DNA of 64,000 nucleotides from Citrobacter amalonaticus (GCF_018323885.1 NZ_AP024585.1:1550001-1614000), one strand, 5' to 3'; shown: positions 28,165-38,713, counted from the stretch's first letter. Program-made: numbers and translations. The notes: a model not told the origin generated them from the sequence alone.

Positions 28165-29406
28165 TTAATCCTTAGTCTGCAACAGCGCGATGGTGCGGTT
28201 CATTTCGTTAAATACGATATTGAGACCTTCATCGAAGCCCATACCCGGCTTGATCAGCATACGCATTGGACGGGCGGCAAGAGCCACGTGGACGCAGGTG
28301 CGGGCGCTGATTTCGGTTTCGTTGCAGGTGCCGCCCTGGTAGGCTTCCATCCCGTGCTTGTTGCAGTACAGCACCGCGTCAACGATGTTGTGAATGCCGC
28401 CGAGATCCGGGGTTTTGATCTGCACCATGTGGCAACTACCGGCATCGGTGAAGTCCACGATGTCCTGATAGGTGTTGCACCATTCGTCGGCGACAATTTT
28501 CACGCCGGAACCCAGACGGGTCAGCTCTTTGGTGATCGCGGTCAGCATGCGGATCTGATCCGGTTTGTTGCCTGCATCGACCGGGCCTTCAATGTACAGC
28601 GGCAGACCCTGCGCTTCTTTTTCGAGGCTGGCGATATACTCGGCGCAGCGCACCGGGTCCATGTCGAAGATCAGACCGATGGTGCCATACACGTCGATAT
28701 GCAGCGTCGGGTGATAGCGTGGGCTGGTGCGCAGGCTGAGAATACGGTCGGACAACCAGCGCACGTACTCACGCAGTTTTTCGCCTTTAAAACCGAGCTT
28801 CTCTTCAACGTTGTTGATCAGCGCGTGCGGCAGGACGTCAACGCCTTTGAGGATCATCTTGTCGACGGCGATGTAGCGGTCGTCGCCGCTCTGACCAAAT
28901 AAAGGAATGGCTTCTGGTACGCACGGCAGTTGCCATTCGTCACACACCACTTCGGTTTTCAGACGACCTGAGGCTAGCGCGGTGGCGTCAAGCAGCGCCT
29001 GCGACAGACCGTAACGAACGGCGGTATGCAGCAAATTACCGTCGATGCGCAGTTTGTCGAAGAAACGGGCGTTCGGCAGGAACGCATCCACATCGCGGCC
29101 TTCCAGCAGCGGCTTAATATGATCGTTGAGGAACGGAATAAAATGTTCAGCCAGGAACAGCGGATCGCGGCCGCCGGCACCGGAGTACTGCACTGCGGCG
29201 CAATCACCCACCGCGACGGCGCCGTTTTCCAGAATCAGTTGTACGGAAACGCACTCGCCAGCCTGGCGGACAGAGGTAAAGCCCGGGGTAACCGGCGCAC
29301 CGGTATAAATGAAACCGTCATGACCTGCGCCATTTTTGATCGCCTGCTGGTCATCAAAATAGAATGAGGAGTAGCCAGCGGTGAAAAGCGCCTGTTTAAT
29401 TTTCAT
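28165..29406 (-). CDS. mal: Methylaspartate ammonia-lyase
   Basis: Converts (2S,3S)-3-methylaspartate to mesaconate and ammonia (EC 4.3.1.2); enolase-superfamily enzyme, homodimeric and Mg2+/K+ dependent. 413 residues, exactly the Citrobacter amalonaticus length. The base Lys331 is in MVQIKTPDLGG, and the metal-binding barrel strands LHIDVYG, LYIEGPVD and IVADEWCN supply Asp, Glu and Asp. CNETEISA is also present. The start overlaps the stop of the mutase E gene by one base (TAATG). Second step of the methylaspartate pathway. Confidence 0.96.
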   Translation of the reverse strand: MKIKQALFTAGYSSFYFDDQQAIKNGAGHDGFIYTGAPVTPGFTSVRQAGECVSVQLILENGAVAVGDCAAVQYSGAGGRDPLFLAEHFIPFLNDHIKPLLEGRDVDAFLPNARFFDKLRIDGNLLHTAVRYGLSQALLDATALASGRLKTEVVCDEWQLPCVPEAIPLFGQSGDDRYIAVDKMILKGVDVLPHALINNVEEKLGFKGEKLREYVRWLSDRILSLRTSPRYHPTLHIDVYGTIGLIFDMDPVRCAEYIASLEKEAQGLPLYIEGPVDAGNKPDQIRMLTAITKELTRLGSGVKIVADEWCNTYQDIVDFTDAGSCHMVQIKTPDLGGIHNIVDAVLYCNKHGMEAYQGGTCNETEISARTCVHVALAARPMRMLIKPGMGFDEGLNIVFNEMNRTIALLQTKD

Positions 29407-30851
29407 TATGGTCTTCCTATTAATTGACTGTGGGATACAGCGTTGATGTCATCAACAACCATCTGGAATGAGGGTTTACGTCCTTCGAAATGGGCACGTT
29501 CGGCGACGTAATCGTGGTGTAGAGCGAGAATGTCCTGCGGCAGCGGAACGGAGCCGGCTTCCAGAATACGGATCGCCCCGGCGTTATCGCGAACTGGCAG
29601 GATTTTACCGGCGTTACAGGAGGCAGGAGCGAAAGGTACGTCCAGCACGCCTGCTTCGAAGGCCAGCACGGTGCCGCGCGCAACATCGCCGTTGCCCAGC
29701 TCAAACACTTTCTTCAGAACCGCACGAACTTCGCTCTTAATCAGTTCCACTTCCTGCTCGACGGCGGCACACGGCGGGAATTTCTGGTCACTGACCATGT
29801 TGAGCATCTGACGTGACGCACGCAGCCCCTGGGCGTTTGCCGCCGCTGTCGGAATACCGAAGGCCTCATGCGGGCTCTTGGTGATCACTTTGGTCGCGCC
29901 GGACATACCGGCGACCGCTGCGCCCCAGGAGATAATGGCGAATGCTTTGGATTCGTCTTCCGGGAAACCGCCCATCCACTGGTGGAAGACGGTGCTCAGC
30001 TCGTAATCATCAAAACCGTAGTTCTGGAAATATTCATGAGACAGTTCACGCAGGGACTGAATCGCCGCGATATCCTGCGTGAGGCTACCGACCTGGCCGT
30101 AGCCGACGGTAATCGACTTCACGCCCTGTTCCAGCGCCAGCAGACCTTCGATAATCGCCACTGCGTGAGACATGAACGGCGGGATCAGCGTGCCGGTCAA
30201 CGGGCCGAATGGTTCGCGGTTAATGCGAATGCCATGTTCTTCATACAGCCCCATCAGACGGTCGCAGTACTGCCAGTCGCGAATCGATTTTTCCAGCGTC
30301 ACGCGCTTGGCGTAAGGAATGTTGTAGGAGATCCCGCCGCCTTCATAGCTGGTGAAGCCGCTGGCCATGGCGATCTCCGCCAACAGACGCGCATCTGGCG
30401 TACCGTGACGGACCTGAATCGGTTTCTCCAGCGCTTCGGTCATCCGACGACAGGCCGCCACACCGTGGTTAACCACCGGCAGTCCGTTGAGTTTTGAGGT
30501 CCCGGCTTCGATAGATTTCTGGATCCCAATGGCGGCTTCTTCATAACGATTCAGACGGGTGTAGGCATCGATGGTGCTCGGCAGCAGGTCACACTCAACC
30601 TGCAGGGTTTTCAGCAGTTCGATATGCTCATCCATCAACGCCACACCGGCACGCGGTTGGCTCAGGGTTTTCCCTTCCTGATCCGCCTTCAGCAAGGCAT
30701 GAGAGAAACGTTTTTTCTCAGGAATGGTCTGCTGATACTTCACGCCATCTTCAAAATGTTCGACGTCTTTGCCGGTATGCCACGTCTGCAACACCTGATG
30801 CCGTTCGGTCATAAATTCGTCATGGGTTAATTTTTTATTTCGAAGTTCCAT
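29406..30851 (-). CDS. glmE: Glutamate mutase epsilon subunit
   Basis: Catalytic subunit of adenosylcobalamin-dependent glutamate mutase (EC 5.4.99.1), which rearranges (S)-glutamate to (2S,3S)-3-methylaspartate. 481 residues. The arginine claw that holds the substrate in the Clostridium cochlearium enzyme aligns with Arg67 (QPRAGVAL), Arg99 (DAYTRLNR) and Arg148 (VRHGTPDAR). EGGGISYNIPYAK and REPFGPLTGTL are also conserved. It works with GlmS, which carries the B12-binding domain. It follows glmL after 18 bp. Confidence 0.95.
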   Translation of the reverse strand: MELRNKKLTHDEFMTERHQVLQTWHTGKDVEHFEDGVKYQQTIPEKKRFSHALLKADQEGKTLSQPRAGVALMDEHIELLKTLQVECDLLPSTIDAYTRLNRYEEAAIGIQKSIEAGTSKLNGLPVVNHGVAACRRMTEALEKPIQVRHGTPDARLLAEIAMASGFTSYEGGGISYNIPYAKRVTLEKSIRDWQYCDRLMGLYEEHGIRINREPFGPLTGTLIPPFMSHAVAIIEGLLALEQGVKSITVGYGQVGSLTQDIAAIQSLRELSHEYFQNYGFDDYELSTVFHQWMGGFPEDESKAFAIISWGAAVAGMSGATKVITKSPHEAFGIPTAAANAQGLRASRQMLNMVSDQKFPPCAAVEQEVELIKSEVRAVLKKVFELGNGDVARGTVLAFEAGVLDVPFAPASCNAGKILPVRDNAGAIRILEAGSVPLPQDILALHHDYVAERAHFEGRKPSFQMVVDDINAVSHSQLIGRP

Positions 30852-30869
30852 TCGTCGCTGCCTTAGGTT

Positions 30870-32258
30870 TTATAGGGTTAAACAGTGAATGCTGGTGCGC
30901 GCAGCGGCCTGGGGATCCAGTCTGGCAACGTTTGCCAGCAGGGGGAGCAGACCTTTTGCGTCGCGGTAGTACTCAAACTGAGTGGGTAAAAGAATGCGTC
31001 TACCGTCGTCGTCCAGTTCGCGATATTTGAGCCAGTGATGGATATCAAACTGACTGGCGCGGGAGAGCCAGCCGCCCGAGCCAACCACTTTGCGCACGGT
31101 GGTCAGGTCGCGCCCCATCTGTAAATCGACATTGCCAACGCAGGTACAGACCTGCTTTTTGGTGCCAGCGTGACGCTCGGCGGCATAGCCGACGCACAGT
31201 CCGGCTAACAGAGAATCAAAGTATTTCTCTTCCTCGCTCTGCGGCAGATAATCGGGATGCGCCACCAGATGACGCAGGTAGCCATAGAAGGCCTCCTGGC
31301 GTGCCGGTTGCTGAGCGAATACCACCTTCACCAGTTCCTGGGTGCTTTCGCCTACCACCACGGCGGAGACGCGCATGCCGAGATCGCCTTCCACGGTGCG
31401 CTTAACAAAGGGCTCCGGGACACCGTGCAGCACGGTATCGGGCGAGAGGGTGTTGGCACTGGCGGAATAGACGTCGGTGGTCGCGCCGCCCATGTCGATG
31501 AGCATGAATTCTCTCCACGCGCTATCGACTTCGCTGATGGCTTTGACCAGTTCGTACACCGTCCAGGGTGTTGGCATGGGCTCTTCGCCGGTTTCACCGA
31601 CAATCACATCCAGGCCTTTGCCTTTCACAATGCGGGACAGGAAGACATCACAAATCGCCTTGCGGGCGGCGAAGGGATTCGGGTGATCGAGATCGGGCAG
31701 AATGTTGTCTACCGTGGTCAGATCTTTGTGTCCCAGAATCGCCTGGACATCATCCTGAATGTCGCGGTTTCCGGCGTAGATAATGGCGCAGTCGAGGCTG
31801 GACTCTGCCAGGGCGCGCGCATTGGCCAGGCCGTAGCTCTCTTCGCCACCGTCGGTGCCGCCGGTAAACAGCAGAATGTCCGGTGGTGAAGCTTCCAGCG
31901 CCTGAATATCATGGCGATTCAGTTTGTACGAATAGTACTGGGCGATTTTTGCCCCGGCGGAATGCGCCGTGACTTTTGCCGATTCCAGAGTGATCGACGG
32001 CACCAGTCCCATTGCGGCGACGGCAAGACCGCCTTTCGCCGACGAGGAGTATTTCAGGGTCACTTCACCCCGGTTGAGCAGTGGGCGCGCATCGGCAACG
32101 TTCAGCACCTGGTTCAGGCTGGCGAAAAAACCTTCCGCCAGATGATGGGTCGTCGTCGGAGTCAGAACGTGGTTAACCAGTGTTAACGCATCCCCCTCCT
32201 TTGCGAAGAGGGCAGCTTTGGTCCACGTCGAGCCGATATCGACAGAGACGGTTTGCAT
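30870..32258 (-). CDS. glmL: MutL/GlmL protein, probable glutamate mutase chaperone or reactivase
   Basis: 462 residues from [11 protein letters not shown]. The start overlaps the glmS stop (TGATG); the upstream extension in frame is not used. ASKHA-type ATPase with the phosphate motif VDIGSTWTKAAL, FTGGTDGG and LIDMGGATTDVYS. The family is always found between glutamate mutase S and E genes and is thought to reactivate or assemble the mutase, like the reactivases of diol dehydratase, but this is poorly tested. The length is usual. Confidence 0.88.
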   Translation of the reverse strand: MQTVSVDIGSTWTKAALFAKEGDALTLVNHVLTPTTTHHLAEGFFASLNQVLNVADARPLLNRGEVTLKYSSSAKGGLAVAAMGLVPSITLESAKVTAHSAGAKIAQYYSYKLNRHDIQALEASPPDILLFTGGTDGGEESYGLANARALAESSLDCAIIYAGNRDIQDDVQAILGHKDLTTVDNILPDLDHPNPFAARKAICDVFLSRIVKGKGLDVIVGETGEEPMPTPWTVYELVKAISEVDSAWREFMLIDMGGATTDVYSASANTLSPDTVLHGVPEPFVKRTVEGDLGMRVSAVVVGESTQELVKVVFAQQPARQEAFYGYLRHLVAHPDYLPQSEEEKYFDSLLAGLCVGYAAERHAGTKKQVCTCVGNVDLQMGRDLTTVRKVVGSGGWLSRASQFDIHHWLKYRELDDDGRRILLPTQFEYYRDAKGLLPLLANVARLDPQAAARTSIHCLTL

Positions 32259-32707
32259 CAGATGGCCTCTTCCAGACAACGCTTTTCAATGCCGTGGCGC
32301 TTGTTGATATCCGCTGCCATCAGCTGACACACATCTTCGAGATCGTGGCTTGGGGCAAAGACGCGCTGGAAGCCCATCTCTTTGAATTTGGCTTCGACGT
32401 CTGCGAAATCATGCTTCCCGACCACCAGGTTGCCGCCGACATAAAGCAGGATGTCGCCGATACCGCGTTCGATGCAGCGCTCGCGCAGACCCAGGCAGTC
32501 GATGTCGCCGTGGCCATAAATGGAAGAGACGACAATCGCATCGGCGCCGGTTTCGATCGCGGCATCGATATATTCATCCTGGCTTACCATTACGCCCAGA
32601 TTGATTACGCGAAAATCATGGGCAGTAAAAACGCGGTCCAGAACTTTATTGCCTACGGCATGGCAGTCAGCACCAATGACGCCAATAACGAGTGTTGATT
32701 TTTTCAT
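32258..32707 (-). CDS. glmS: Glutamate mutase sigma (B12-binding) subunit
   Basis: 149 residues; the small subunit that binds the cobalt of adenosylcobalamin. The DxHxxG motif is DCHAVG, with His16 as lower ligand. [13 protein letters not shown] and [13 protein letters not shown] form the nucleotide-loop pocket. GGAGAGGAT precedes the ATG. First gene of a ten-gene minus-strand block running to the adenosyltransferase. The name here is the mutase gene, not glucosamine-6-phosphate synthase, which shares the symbol. Confidence 0.94.
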   Translation of the reverse strand: MKKSTLVIGVIGADCHAVGNKVLDRVFTAHDFRVINLGVMVSQDEYIDAAIETGADAIVVSSIYGHGDIDCLGLRERCIERGIGDILLYVGGNLVVGKHDFADVEAKFKEMGFQRVFAPSHDLEDVCQLMAADINKRHGIEKRCLEEAI

Positions 32708-33203
32708 GGGTAATCCTCTCCAGGACTCAGGGTAAGAAATAAAAAGTTTTGCAATGTTTTAATAGGGACGGAGTGTCGTGGGGAGGCGCGATGGATGCAA
32801 TTGATCTATTTTCAAAATATCTTTCGAAAAACGACTGTTCTATGAATGAAAATTTAAAAAATGTTTATTATCAATAGGTTATTTGTTTTATTATGGATGG
32901 TGTATATTTTAATAAATAGATTCCTATTAAACGGCTTTCTATGTTTGTGATCTAAATCCTGTTTATTTGTCTTTGCGCTGAATAGGTGTTTAAATAATTT
33001 TAGAGGAAGAAGTGTGAGGCGCGTAACGGAATAAAGCATAATGTTTCTATACGCCATTTTATTATTGTTAATAAAATGATAAATATGATCGTGAGTTGTT
33101 TGCAATTCCCGCGTTGGGACATGAAAAATTCAGCATATTACATTGCCTTTATATTTGTGAAGCAGTTAACACTTCGTCGAAATAGTTTTAAAGCGCACTC
33201 CAA
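32708..33203. promoter_or_regulatory. AT-rich upstream region of the glutamate mutase operon
   Basis: 496 bp between the mutase operon start and the mngR stop, with many A/T runs. It must hold the operon promoter, but no convincing -35/-10, FNR or B12-riboswitch motif stands out. An 83-codon frame on the minus strand (32854-33105) is compositionally A/T-driven and is not called. H-NS-type silencing is plausible. Confidence 0.5.
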
Positions 33204-33923
33204 TTAACGCTGTTTCCTGTGGGCGATCAACGTAAATTTATAATCGTCAGTATTAAACGCATTGCGACTGTATTCGAATACCTGTCCTCCCTTTAAAAAA
33301 CCACGCGACACTTTTTCCAGGATTGGCTTTGTGAGCGGGATAGCAAGCAGGCGGCTCATCTCTTCGGTGGGCATCAGTGGAATCAACTCCTGCTCACTGC
33401 GTTCAATGACCTGTTTCTTCACCTCTTCAATGAAGTGGTACTTTGAGTTTTCCATCACCTGCCAGGTTAAATCAGGGAATAATGCCAACGGCATCCACGT
33501 CTCCTCCAGCGCGACTGGTTTTTGCTTGATGTAACGCACCCGCTTGACGTGCCAGACCCGTTTGTCATCAGCCAGTTGTAATTGATTTTTCAAAAAATCA
33601 TCGGCCTGAATCACTTCGAAAACCAGCACGTCGCTGTGCGTATCGCTGCTACGGTCGGTCAGCTTTTCATCAAAACTGGTTAATTGATAGATGTCGTAAT
33701 TAACCCGCTCCTCTTTAACGTATGTGCCGCTGCCCTGAATGCTTTCGATGATCTGCTGCTCGGTTAACTGCCTTAGCGCCTGACGCACGGTGACCCGACT
33801 GACCCCAAATGCCGCCTGTAGCGCGGATTCTGTCGGCAGAGCATCACCGGGCTTCAACTCACCTCGCTGGATTTGTTCACGGATCCCGTCGGCTATCTGT
33901 CGATAAAGTGGTTTTCGGCTCAT
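33204..33923 (-). CDS. mngR: GntR/HutC-type regulator of mannosylglycerate use
   Basis: 239 residues from MSRKPLYRQIADGI, the family start; a frame running 24 codons further upstream is a shadow. N-terminal winged helix-turn-helix with TESALQAAFGVSRVTVRQAL and a C-terminal UTRA ligand domain (SKYHFIEEVKKQVIERSEQE in part). In E. coli MngR (FarR) represses mngAB until 2-O-alpha-mannosyl-D-glycerate (or its phosphate) is present. It is divergent from mngA with about 0.17 kb between them. Confidence 0.93.
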   Translation of the reverse strand: MSRKPLYRQIADGIREQIQRGELKPGDALPTESALQAAFGVSRVTVRQALRQLTEQQIIESIQGSGTYVKEERVNYDIYQLTSFDEKLTDRSSDTHSDVLVFEVIQADDFLKNQLQLADDKRVWHVKRVRYIKQKPVALEETWMPLALFPDLTWQVMENSKYHFIEEVKKQVIERSEQELIPLMPTEEMSRLLAIPLTKPILEKVSRGFLKGGQVFEYSRNAFNTDDYKFTLIAHRKQR

Positions 33924-33988
33924 GGTTTTTTCTGTCAGGTTGTTAAGACGACTTTTCACATTATGCCTAATGAATTGAATGTGTAAAT

Positions 33989-34010
33989 AATACAAATTAA
34001 ATACAAATTA
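33989..34010. promoter_or_regulatory. Tandem AATACAAATTA repeat, candidate MngR operator
   Basis: AATACAAATTA occurs twice back-to-back (33989-33999 and 34000-34010) in the mngR-mngA gap. GntR-family sites are usually short A/T-rich repeats. Assignment to MngR is inferred from position. Confidence 0.45.
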
Positions 34011-34019
34011 TCGTCTTTA

Positions 34020-34035
34020 AGTGAAAATGATCACA
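34020..34035. promoter_or_regulatory. CRP-binding site upstream of mngA
   Basis: AGTGA-AAATGA-TCACA differs by one base from the TGTGA-N6-TCACA consensus. It lies about 70 bp before the mngA start, well placed for catabolite control of a PTS gene. Confidence 0.65.
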
Positions 34036-34099
34036 TAAATGTATTGTTTTGTCTGGCACACTCCTTCGCACATAAAACAACCATTTTGTGAGGATCATG

Positions 34100-36016
34100 A
34101 TGAACCTGACGACGTTAACCCAGCGGGACGCGCTGTGCCTGAACGCCCGGTTTACCAGCCGTGAAGAGGCGATTCGTACGTTAGCGCAGCGGCTGACGGC
34201 GTTGGGCAAAATTGCTGATTCTGATACCTTTCTGGAAGCCGTGTTTGCACGTGAAAACCTCGGACCGACTGCGTTAGGAGAAGGGCTGGCGGTACCACAC
34301 GGGAAAACGTCGGCTGTGAAAGAAGCCGCTTTTGCGGTGGCGACGCTCAGCAAGCCCCTGAGCTGGGAAGGGGTCGACGGTCCGGAAGCTGTTGACCTGA
34401 TTTTCCTGCTCGCCATCCCACAGGAAGAGGCGGGCAGTACCCATATGCAATTGTTGACCGCGCTCACCACGAGGCTGGCTGATGAAGAAACGCGAGCCCG
34501 TGTTATGGCGGCAACGAGTGCTGACGAGCTGTTGGCGGCGCTGGATGACAACGGGCATGGACCAATGGTCGCAACGCCATTCAACGCCCCCACAATTGTG
34601 TGTGTGACCGCCTGTCCGGCGGGGATCGCGCATACCTATATGGCGGCGGAATATCTGGAGAAAGCCGGACGGAAGCTGGGCGTCAATGTGTTTGTTGAAA
34701 AGCAGGGCGCTAACGGTATTGAAGGGCGCTTAACGGCAGATCAACTGAATTCGGCCAGTGCCTGTATTTTGGCCGCTGAGGTGGCAATCAAAGAGAGCGA
34801 ACGGTTTGCGGGGATCCCGGTGCTGACGGTACCCGTCGCCGAACCGATTCGCCATGCTGAGCAACTGATCCGGCAAGCGTTGGCGCTTGAACCACAAAAT
34901 GTAAAGCGCGTGCGGCAGGAAGAGAGCCATCAGTCTAAAGGGCTTAAGACGGAGTTAAAACAGTCCTTACTGAGTGGGATCTCCTTTGCTGTGCCGCTGA
35001 TTGTTGCGGGTGGGACGGTACTTGCTGTCGCGGTATTACTGGCGCAGATATTCGGTCTGCAACCGCTGTTCGAACAGGAGAACTCCTGGCTGTGGATGTA
35101 TCGCAAACTTGGCGGTGGAATGCTCGGTGTGTTGATGGTGCCTGTACTGGCGGCTTACACCGCGTATTCTCTGGCGGATAAACCCGCACTGGCACCCGGT
35201 TTTGCTGCCGGGCTTGCCGCGAACATGATTGGTTCCGGTTTTCTTGGCGCAATCGCAGGGGGATTAATTGCTGGATACCTGATGCGCTGGGTGAAAAAAC
35301 ACCTGCGATTGAGCAGTAAATTCAACGGTTTTTTGTCGTTTTACCTCTATCCGGTGGTTGGTACGCTGGGGGCAGGCAGCCTGATGTTGTTTGTTGTCGG
35401 CGAACCGGTGGCATGGATTAACAACAGCCTGACCGCCTGGCTTAACGGTTTATCTGGGGCGAATGCGCTGCTGCTTGGCGCGATTCTCGGCTTTATGTGT
35501 TCATTTGATTTGGGGGGCCCGGTCAATAAGGCCGCCTATGCCTTTTGTCTGGGGGCGATGGCGAACGGCGTCTACGGTCCTTATGCCATCTTTGCCTCGG
35601 TCAAAATGGTCTCCGCATTTACGGTGACCGCGTCAACGTTAATTTCTCCCCGTCTGTTTAAAGAGTTTGAAATTGAAACCGGGAAATCCACATGGCTGCT
35701 AGGGCTGGCGGGTATTACAGAAGGGGCAATCCCGATGGCGATTGAAGATCCTGTGCGGGTGATTGGCTCCTTTGTCCTCGGGTCAATGGCGACAGGGGCA
35801 ATGGTTGGGGCGATGAATATTGGTCTCTCAACGCCTGGCGCGGGTATTTTTTCACTCTTTTTGCTGCACGATGCCGGGTACGGCGGCGTACTGGCCGCGG
35901 CAGGCTGGTTCGGTGCGGCGCTGGTGGGAACCGTTATCTCAACGCTGGTTTTGCTGCTCTGGCGACGCTATGCGGTGAAGCAGGGTAAATATACGACTGA
36001 TGGCGTAATGTCTTAA
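34100..36016 (+). CDS. mngA: PTS 2-O-alpha-mannosyl-D-glycerate-specific EIIABC
   Basis: Imports and phosphorylates mannosyl-D-glycerate. 638 residues with domain order A-B-C. The fructose-type EIIA has His67 in AVPHGKT, EIIB has Cys172 in [14 protein letters not shown], and a multi-helix EIIC begins near residue 290 ([16 protein letters not shown]). Three codons compete as start (GTG 34088, ATG 34097, ATG 34100). AGGA at 34091-34094 best fits the last. It has one operon partner, mngB, 20 bp downstream. Confidence 0.94.
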   Translation: MNLTTLTQRDALCLNARFTSREEAIRTLAQRLTALGKIADSDTFLEAVFARENLGPTALGEGLAVPHGKTSAVKEAAFAVATLSKPLSWEGVDGPEAVDLIFLLAIPQEEAGSTHMQLLTALTTRLADEETRARVMAATSADELLAALDDNGHGPMVATPFNAPTIVCVTACPAGIAHTYMAAEYLEKAGRKLGVNVFVEKQGANGIEGRLTADQLNSASACILAAEVAIKESERFAGIPVLTVPVAEPIRHAEQLIRQALALEPQNVKRVRQEESHQSKGLKTELKQSLLSGISFAVPLIVAGGTVLAVAVLLAQIFGLQPLFEQENSWLWMYRKLGGGMLGVLMVPVLAAYTAYSLADKPALAPGFAAGLAANMIGSGFLGAIAGGLIAGYLMRWVKKHLRLSSKFNGFLSFYLYPVVGTLGAGSLMLFVVGEPVAWINNSLTAWLNGLSGANALLLGAILGFMCSFDLGGPVNKAAYAFCLGAMANGVYGPYAIFASVKMVSAFTVTASTLISPRLFKEFEIETGKSTWLLGLAGITEGAIPMAIEDPVRVIGSFVLGSMATGAMVGAMNIGLSTPGAGIFSLFLLHDAGYGGVLAAAGWFGAALVGTVISTLVLLLWRRYAVKQGKYTTDGVMS

Positions 36017-36035
36017 TTCTGAACAGGAAACGAAG

Positions 36036-38669
36036 ATGAAAGCTGTATCTCGCGTTCACATTACCCCGCATATGCACTGGGATCGGGAGTGGTATTTTAC
36101 CACCGAAGCGTCACGCATTTTGCTGGTCAACAATATGGAAGAGATCCTCACCCGACTGGAACAGGATACCGACTATAAATATTACGTTCTTGATGGACAG
36201 ACGGCAGTGCTGGAGGATTACTTTGCGATAAAGCCGGAAAATACCCATCGGGTACAACGTCTGGTGCAAACCGGAAAGTTAATTATCGGCCCATGGTACA
36301 CCCAGACGGATACCACCATTGTCTCCGGTGAGTCTATTGTGCGTAACCTGCTGTATGGCATGCGTGATTGCCTGGCTTTTGGCGAGCCGATGAAAATTGG
36401 CTATCTACCCGATTCCTTTGGCATGTCGGGACAGCTTCCGCATATCTACAACGGATTTGGCATCACCCGCACGATGTTCTGGCGCGGTTGTTCAGAGCGA
36501 CACGGTACCGATAAGACCGAGTTTTTATGGCAAAGCAGCGATGGCAGTGAAGTCGTCGCACAGGTACTGCCACTGGGTTATGCGATTGGGAAGTACTTAC
36601 CCGAGGATGAGAACGGGCTGCGCAAACGGCTTGACAGCTATTTTGAGGTGCTGGAAAAAGCGTCTGTGACAAAAGAGATATTGCTGCCGAATGGTCACGA
36701 TCAGATGCCGCTGCAACAGAACATTTTTGCGGTGATGGACAAACTGCGCGAGATCTACCCGCAGCGAAAGTTTGTGATGAGCCGTTTTGAAGCGGTGTTT
36801 GAACATATCGAGAATCGACGTGAACAACTGGCTACGCTGAAAGGCGAGTTTATTGATGGTAAGTATATGCGGGTACACCGCACGATTGGCTCGACGCGGA
36901 TGGACATCAAACTCATTCATGCGCGTATTGAAAATAAGGTAGTCAATATCCTTGAACCTCTGGCGACGCTGGCCTGGACGCTTGGCTTTGAGTATCACCA
37001 CGGTTTGCTGGAAAAAATGTGGAAAGAGATTTTAAAAAATCATGCTCACGACAGCATTGGATGTTGCTGCAGCGATAAGGTTCACCGGGAAATCATCGCG
37101 CGCTTCGAACTGGCGGAGGATATGGCGGATAACCTGATCCGCTTTTATCTGCGCAAAATCACGGACAACATGCCGCTCAGCGACAGCGATAAACTGGTGC
37201 TGTTTAACCTGATGCCGTGGCCGCGTGAAGAGGTGATTAACACAACGATCCGCCTGAGAGGTCATCAGTTTTGCCTGCGTGACGATCGGGGAAATCCCGT
37301 TCCCTTTTTTGTTCGCGGGGTTCGCGAAATCGATCCTGGTCTGATAGACAGGCAGATCGTGCATTACGGTAACTACGAGCCGTTTATGGAGTTTGATATC
37401 CAGATCCAGCAGATTGTACCGTCGATGGGTTATCGCACACTGTACGTAACGCAAGGGGAGGCGGGAAATCACGTTGCACCAGAAACGCCAGGGGCAGAAG
37501 TGCTGGAAAATGCGTTCTGGCAGATAGCCGTTAACGACGACGGAACGCTGCGTCTGTATGACAAAGATAGCGGCATCTGCTATGACCGCGTTCTGGTGCT
37601 GGAAGAGGGATCTGATGATGGGGATGAGTATGACTACTCGCCCGCCAGAGAAGAGTGGCGGTTGACTTCCTCATCGGTAAAAGCAGAGTGTGTTATGACC
37701 CATGAAGCCTGGCAAAGCCGGGCGCGGATTCGTTATCAAATGGACGTGCCGCTCAATCTTACGGAACGTTGCGCTCGCCAGCGTAGCGGTAGGGTTGGGG
37801 TTGAAATAACGGTCATCCTGAGTCACAACAGCAGGCGAATTGATATTGAAGTCCTTCTGGATAATCAGGCAGACGATCATCGTCTGCGGGTACTGATCCC
37901 CACTCCGTTTGTGACCGACACTGTGCTGGCAGATACGCAGTTTGGTACGGTGAGTCGCCCCGTGCGGGATCCCGCACTGGCAAAATGGCGGGAAGAGGGC
38001 TGGAAAGAGGCACCGATTCCCGTCTGGAATATGCTTAACTATGCGACGCTTCAGGAGGGCAGAAATGGTCTGGCAGTTTTCACTGAAGGATTGCGGGAAT
38101 TTGAAGTGCTGGGTGACCGGGAAAAAACTTTCGCCATCACGCTACTACGCGGTGTAGGACTACTGGGGAAAGAGGATCTGCTTTTGCGTCCAGGTCGTCC
38201 TTCAGGCATTAAAATGGCGGTACCGGATGCACAACTGCGCGGACGATTGCACGGTCGGTTGAGCCTTTTCAGTTATACCGGTACGCCTGTGAATGCCGGT
38301 ATTGCTCAGCAGGCCAGGGCCTGGCTCACACCCGTACAGTGTTATAACAAGATTCCGTGGGATGCGATGAAACTGAACAAGGCCGGTTTCATAACGCCTG
38401 ACCACTACAGTTTATTCACTATGCCACCGGTTGGGTGTCAGTTGAGCACCCTGAAGAAAGCTGAAGGGAGGAATGAACTGATCCTGCGCCTGTTTAATCC
38501 CTCCGATTCGGAGCCATGCGACGCAACGGTTGCCTTCGGCAGCGCGGTTCAATCGTGTACAGAAACGCGTCTGGATGAGCAGCCGCTTAAGAGCGTTGAT
38601 GAAAAGCGCAGCGACTTCGGCCCGGTTTTGCCGGGACAAACACGAACGTTCAGCTACAAAATTGTGTGA
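36036..38669 (+). CDS. mngB: Alpha-mannosidase (GH38), mannosylglycerate hydrolase
   Basis: Hydrolyses 2-O-(6-phospho-alpha-mannosyl)-D-glycerate to mannose 6-phosphate and glycerate in the cytoplasm. 877 residues. GH38 features: the N-terminal metal pair His14/Asp16 in HMHWDREW, the nucleophile Asp126 in LPDSFGMS and the downstream ligand His in [20 protein letters not shown] precedes the ATG. It follows mngA and ends at a strong terminator. Confidence 0.95.
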   Translation: MKAVSRVHITPHMHWDREWYFTTEASRILLVNNMEEILTRLEQDTDYKYYVLDGQTAVLEDYFAIKPENTHRVQRLVQTGKLIIGPWYTQTDTTIVSGESIVRNLLYGMRDCLAFGEPMKIGYLPDSFGMSGQLPHIYNGFGITRTMFWRGCSERHGTDKTEFLWQSSDGSEVVAQVLPLGYAIGKYLPEDENGLRKRLDSYFEVLEKASVTKEILLPNGHDQMPLQQNIFAVMDKLREIYPQRKFVMSRFEAVFEHIENRREQLATLKGEFIDGKYMRVHRTIGSTRMDIKLIHARIENKVVNILEPLATLAWTLGFEYHHGLLEKMWKEILKNHAHDSIGCCCSDKVHREIIARFELAEDMADNLIRFYLRKITDNMPLSDSDKLVLFNLMPWPREEVINTTIRLRGHQFCLRDDRGNPVPFFVRGVREIDPGLIDRQIVHYGNYEPFMEFDIQIQQIVPSMGYRTLYVTQGEAGNHVAPETPGAEVLENAFWQIAVNDDGTLRLYDKDSGICYDRVLVLEEGSDDGDEYDYSPAREEWRLTSSSVKAECVMTHEAWQSRARIRYQMDVPLNLTERCARQRSGRVGVEITVILSHNSRRIDIEVLLDNQADDHRLRVLIPTPFVTDTVLADTQFGTVSRPVRDPALAKWREEGWKEAPIPVWNMLNYATLQEGRNGLAVFTEGLREFEVLGDREKTFAITLLRGVGLLGKEDLLLRPGRPSGIKMAVPDAQLRGRLHGRLSLFSYTGTPVNAGIAQQARAWLTPVQCYNKIPWDAMKLNKAGFITPDHYSLFTMPPVGCQLSTLKKAEGRNELILRLFNPSDSEPCDATVAFGSAVQSCTETRLDEQPLKSVDEKRSDFGPVLPGQTRTFSYKIV

Positions 38670-38690
38670 ATAGCCAGCAAACAGACACAA

Positions 38691-38713
38691 GCCACGCATC
38701 GCGTGGCTTTTTT
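38691..38713 (+). terminator. Rho-independent terminator of mngAB
   Basis: GCCACGC-ATC-GCGTGGC hairpin followed by six T. Confidence 0.9.

Noticed and set aside
32854..33105. 83-codon Asn/Lys/His-rich frame upstream of the mutase operon
   Set aside because: Driven by AT-rich sequence; no ribosome site and no family resemblance.
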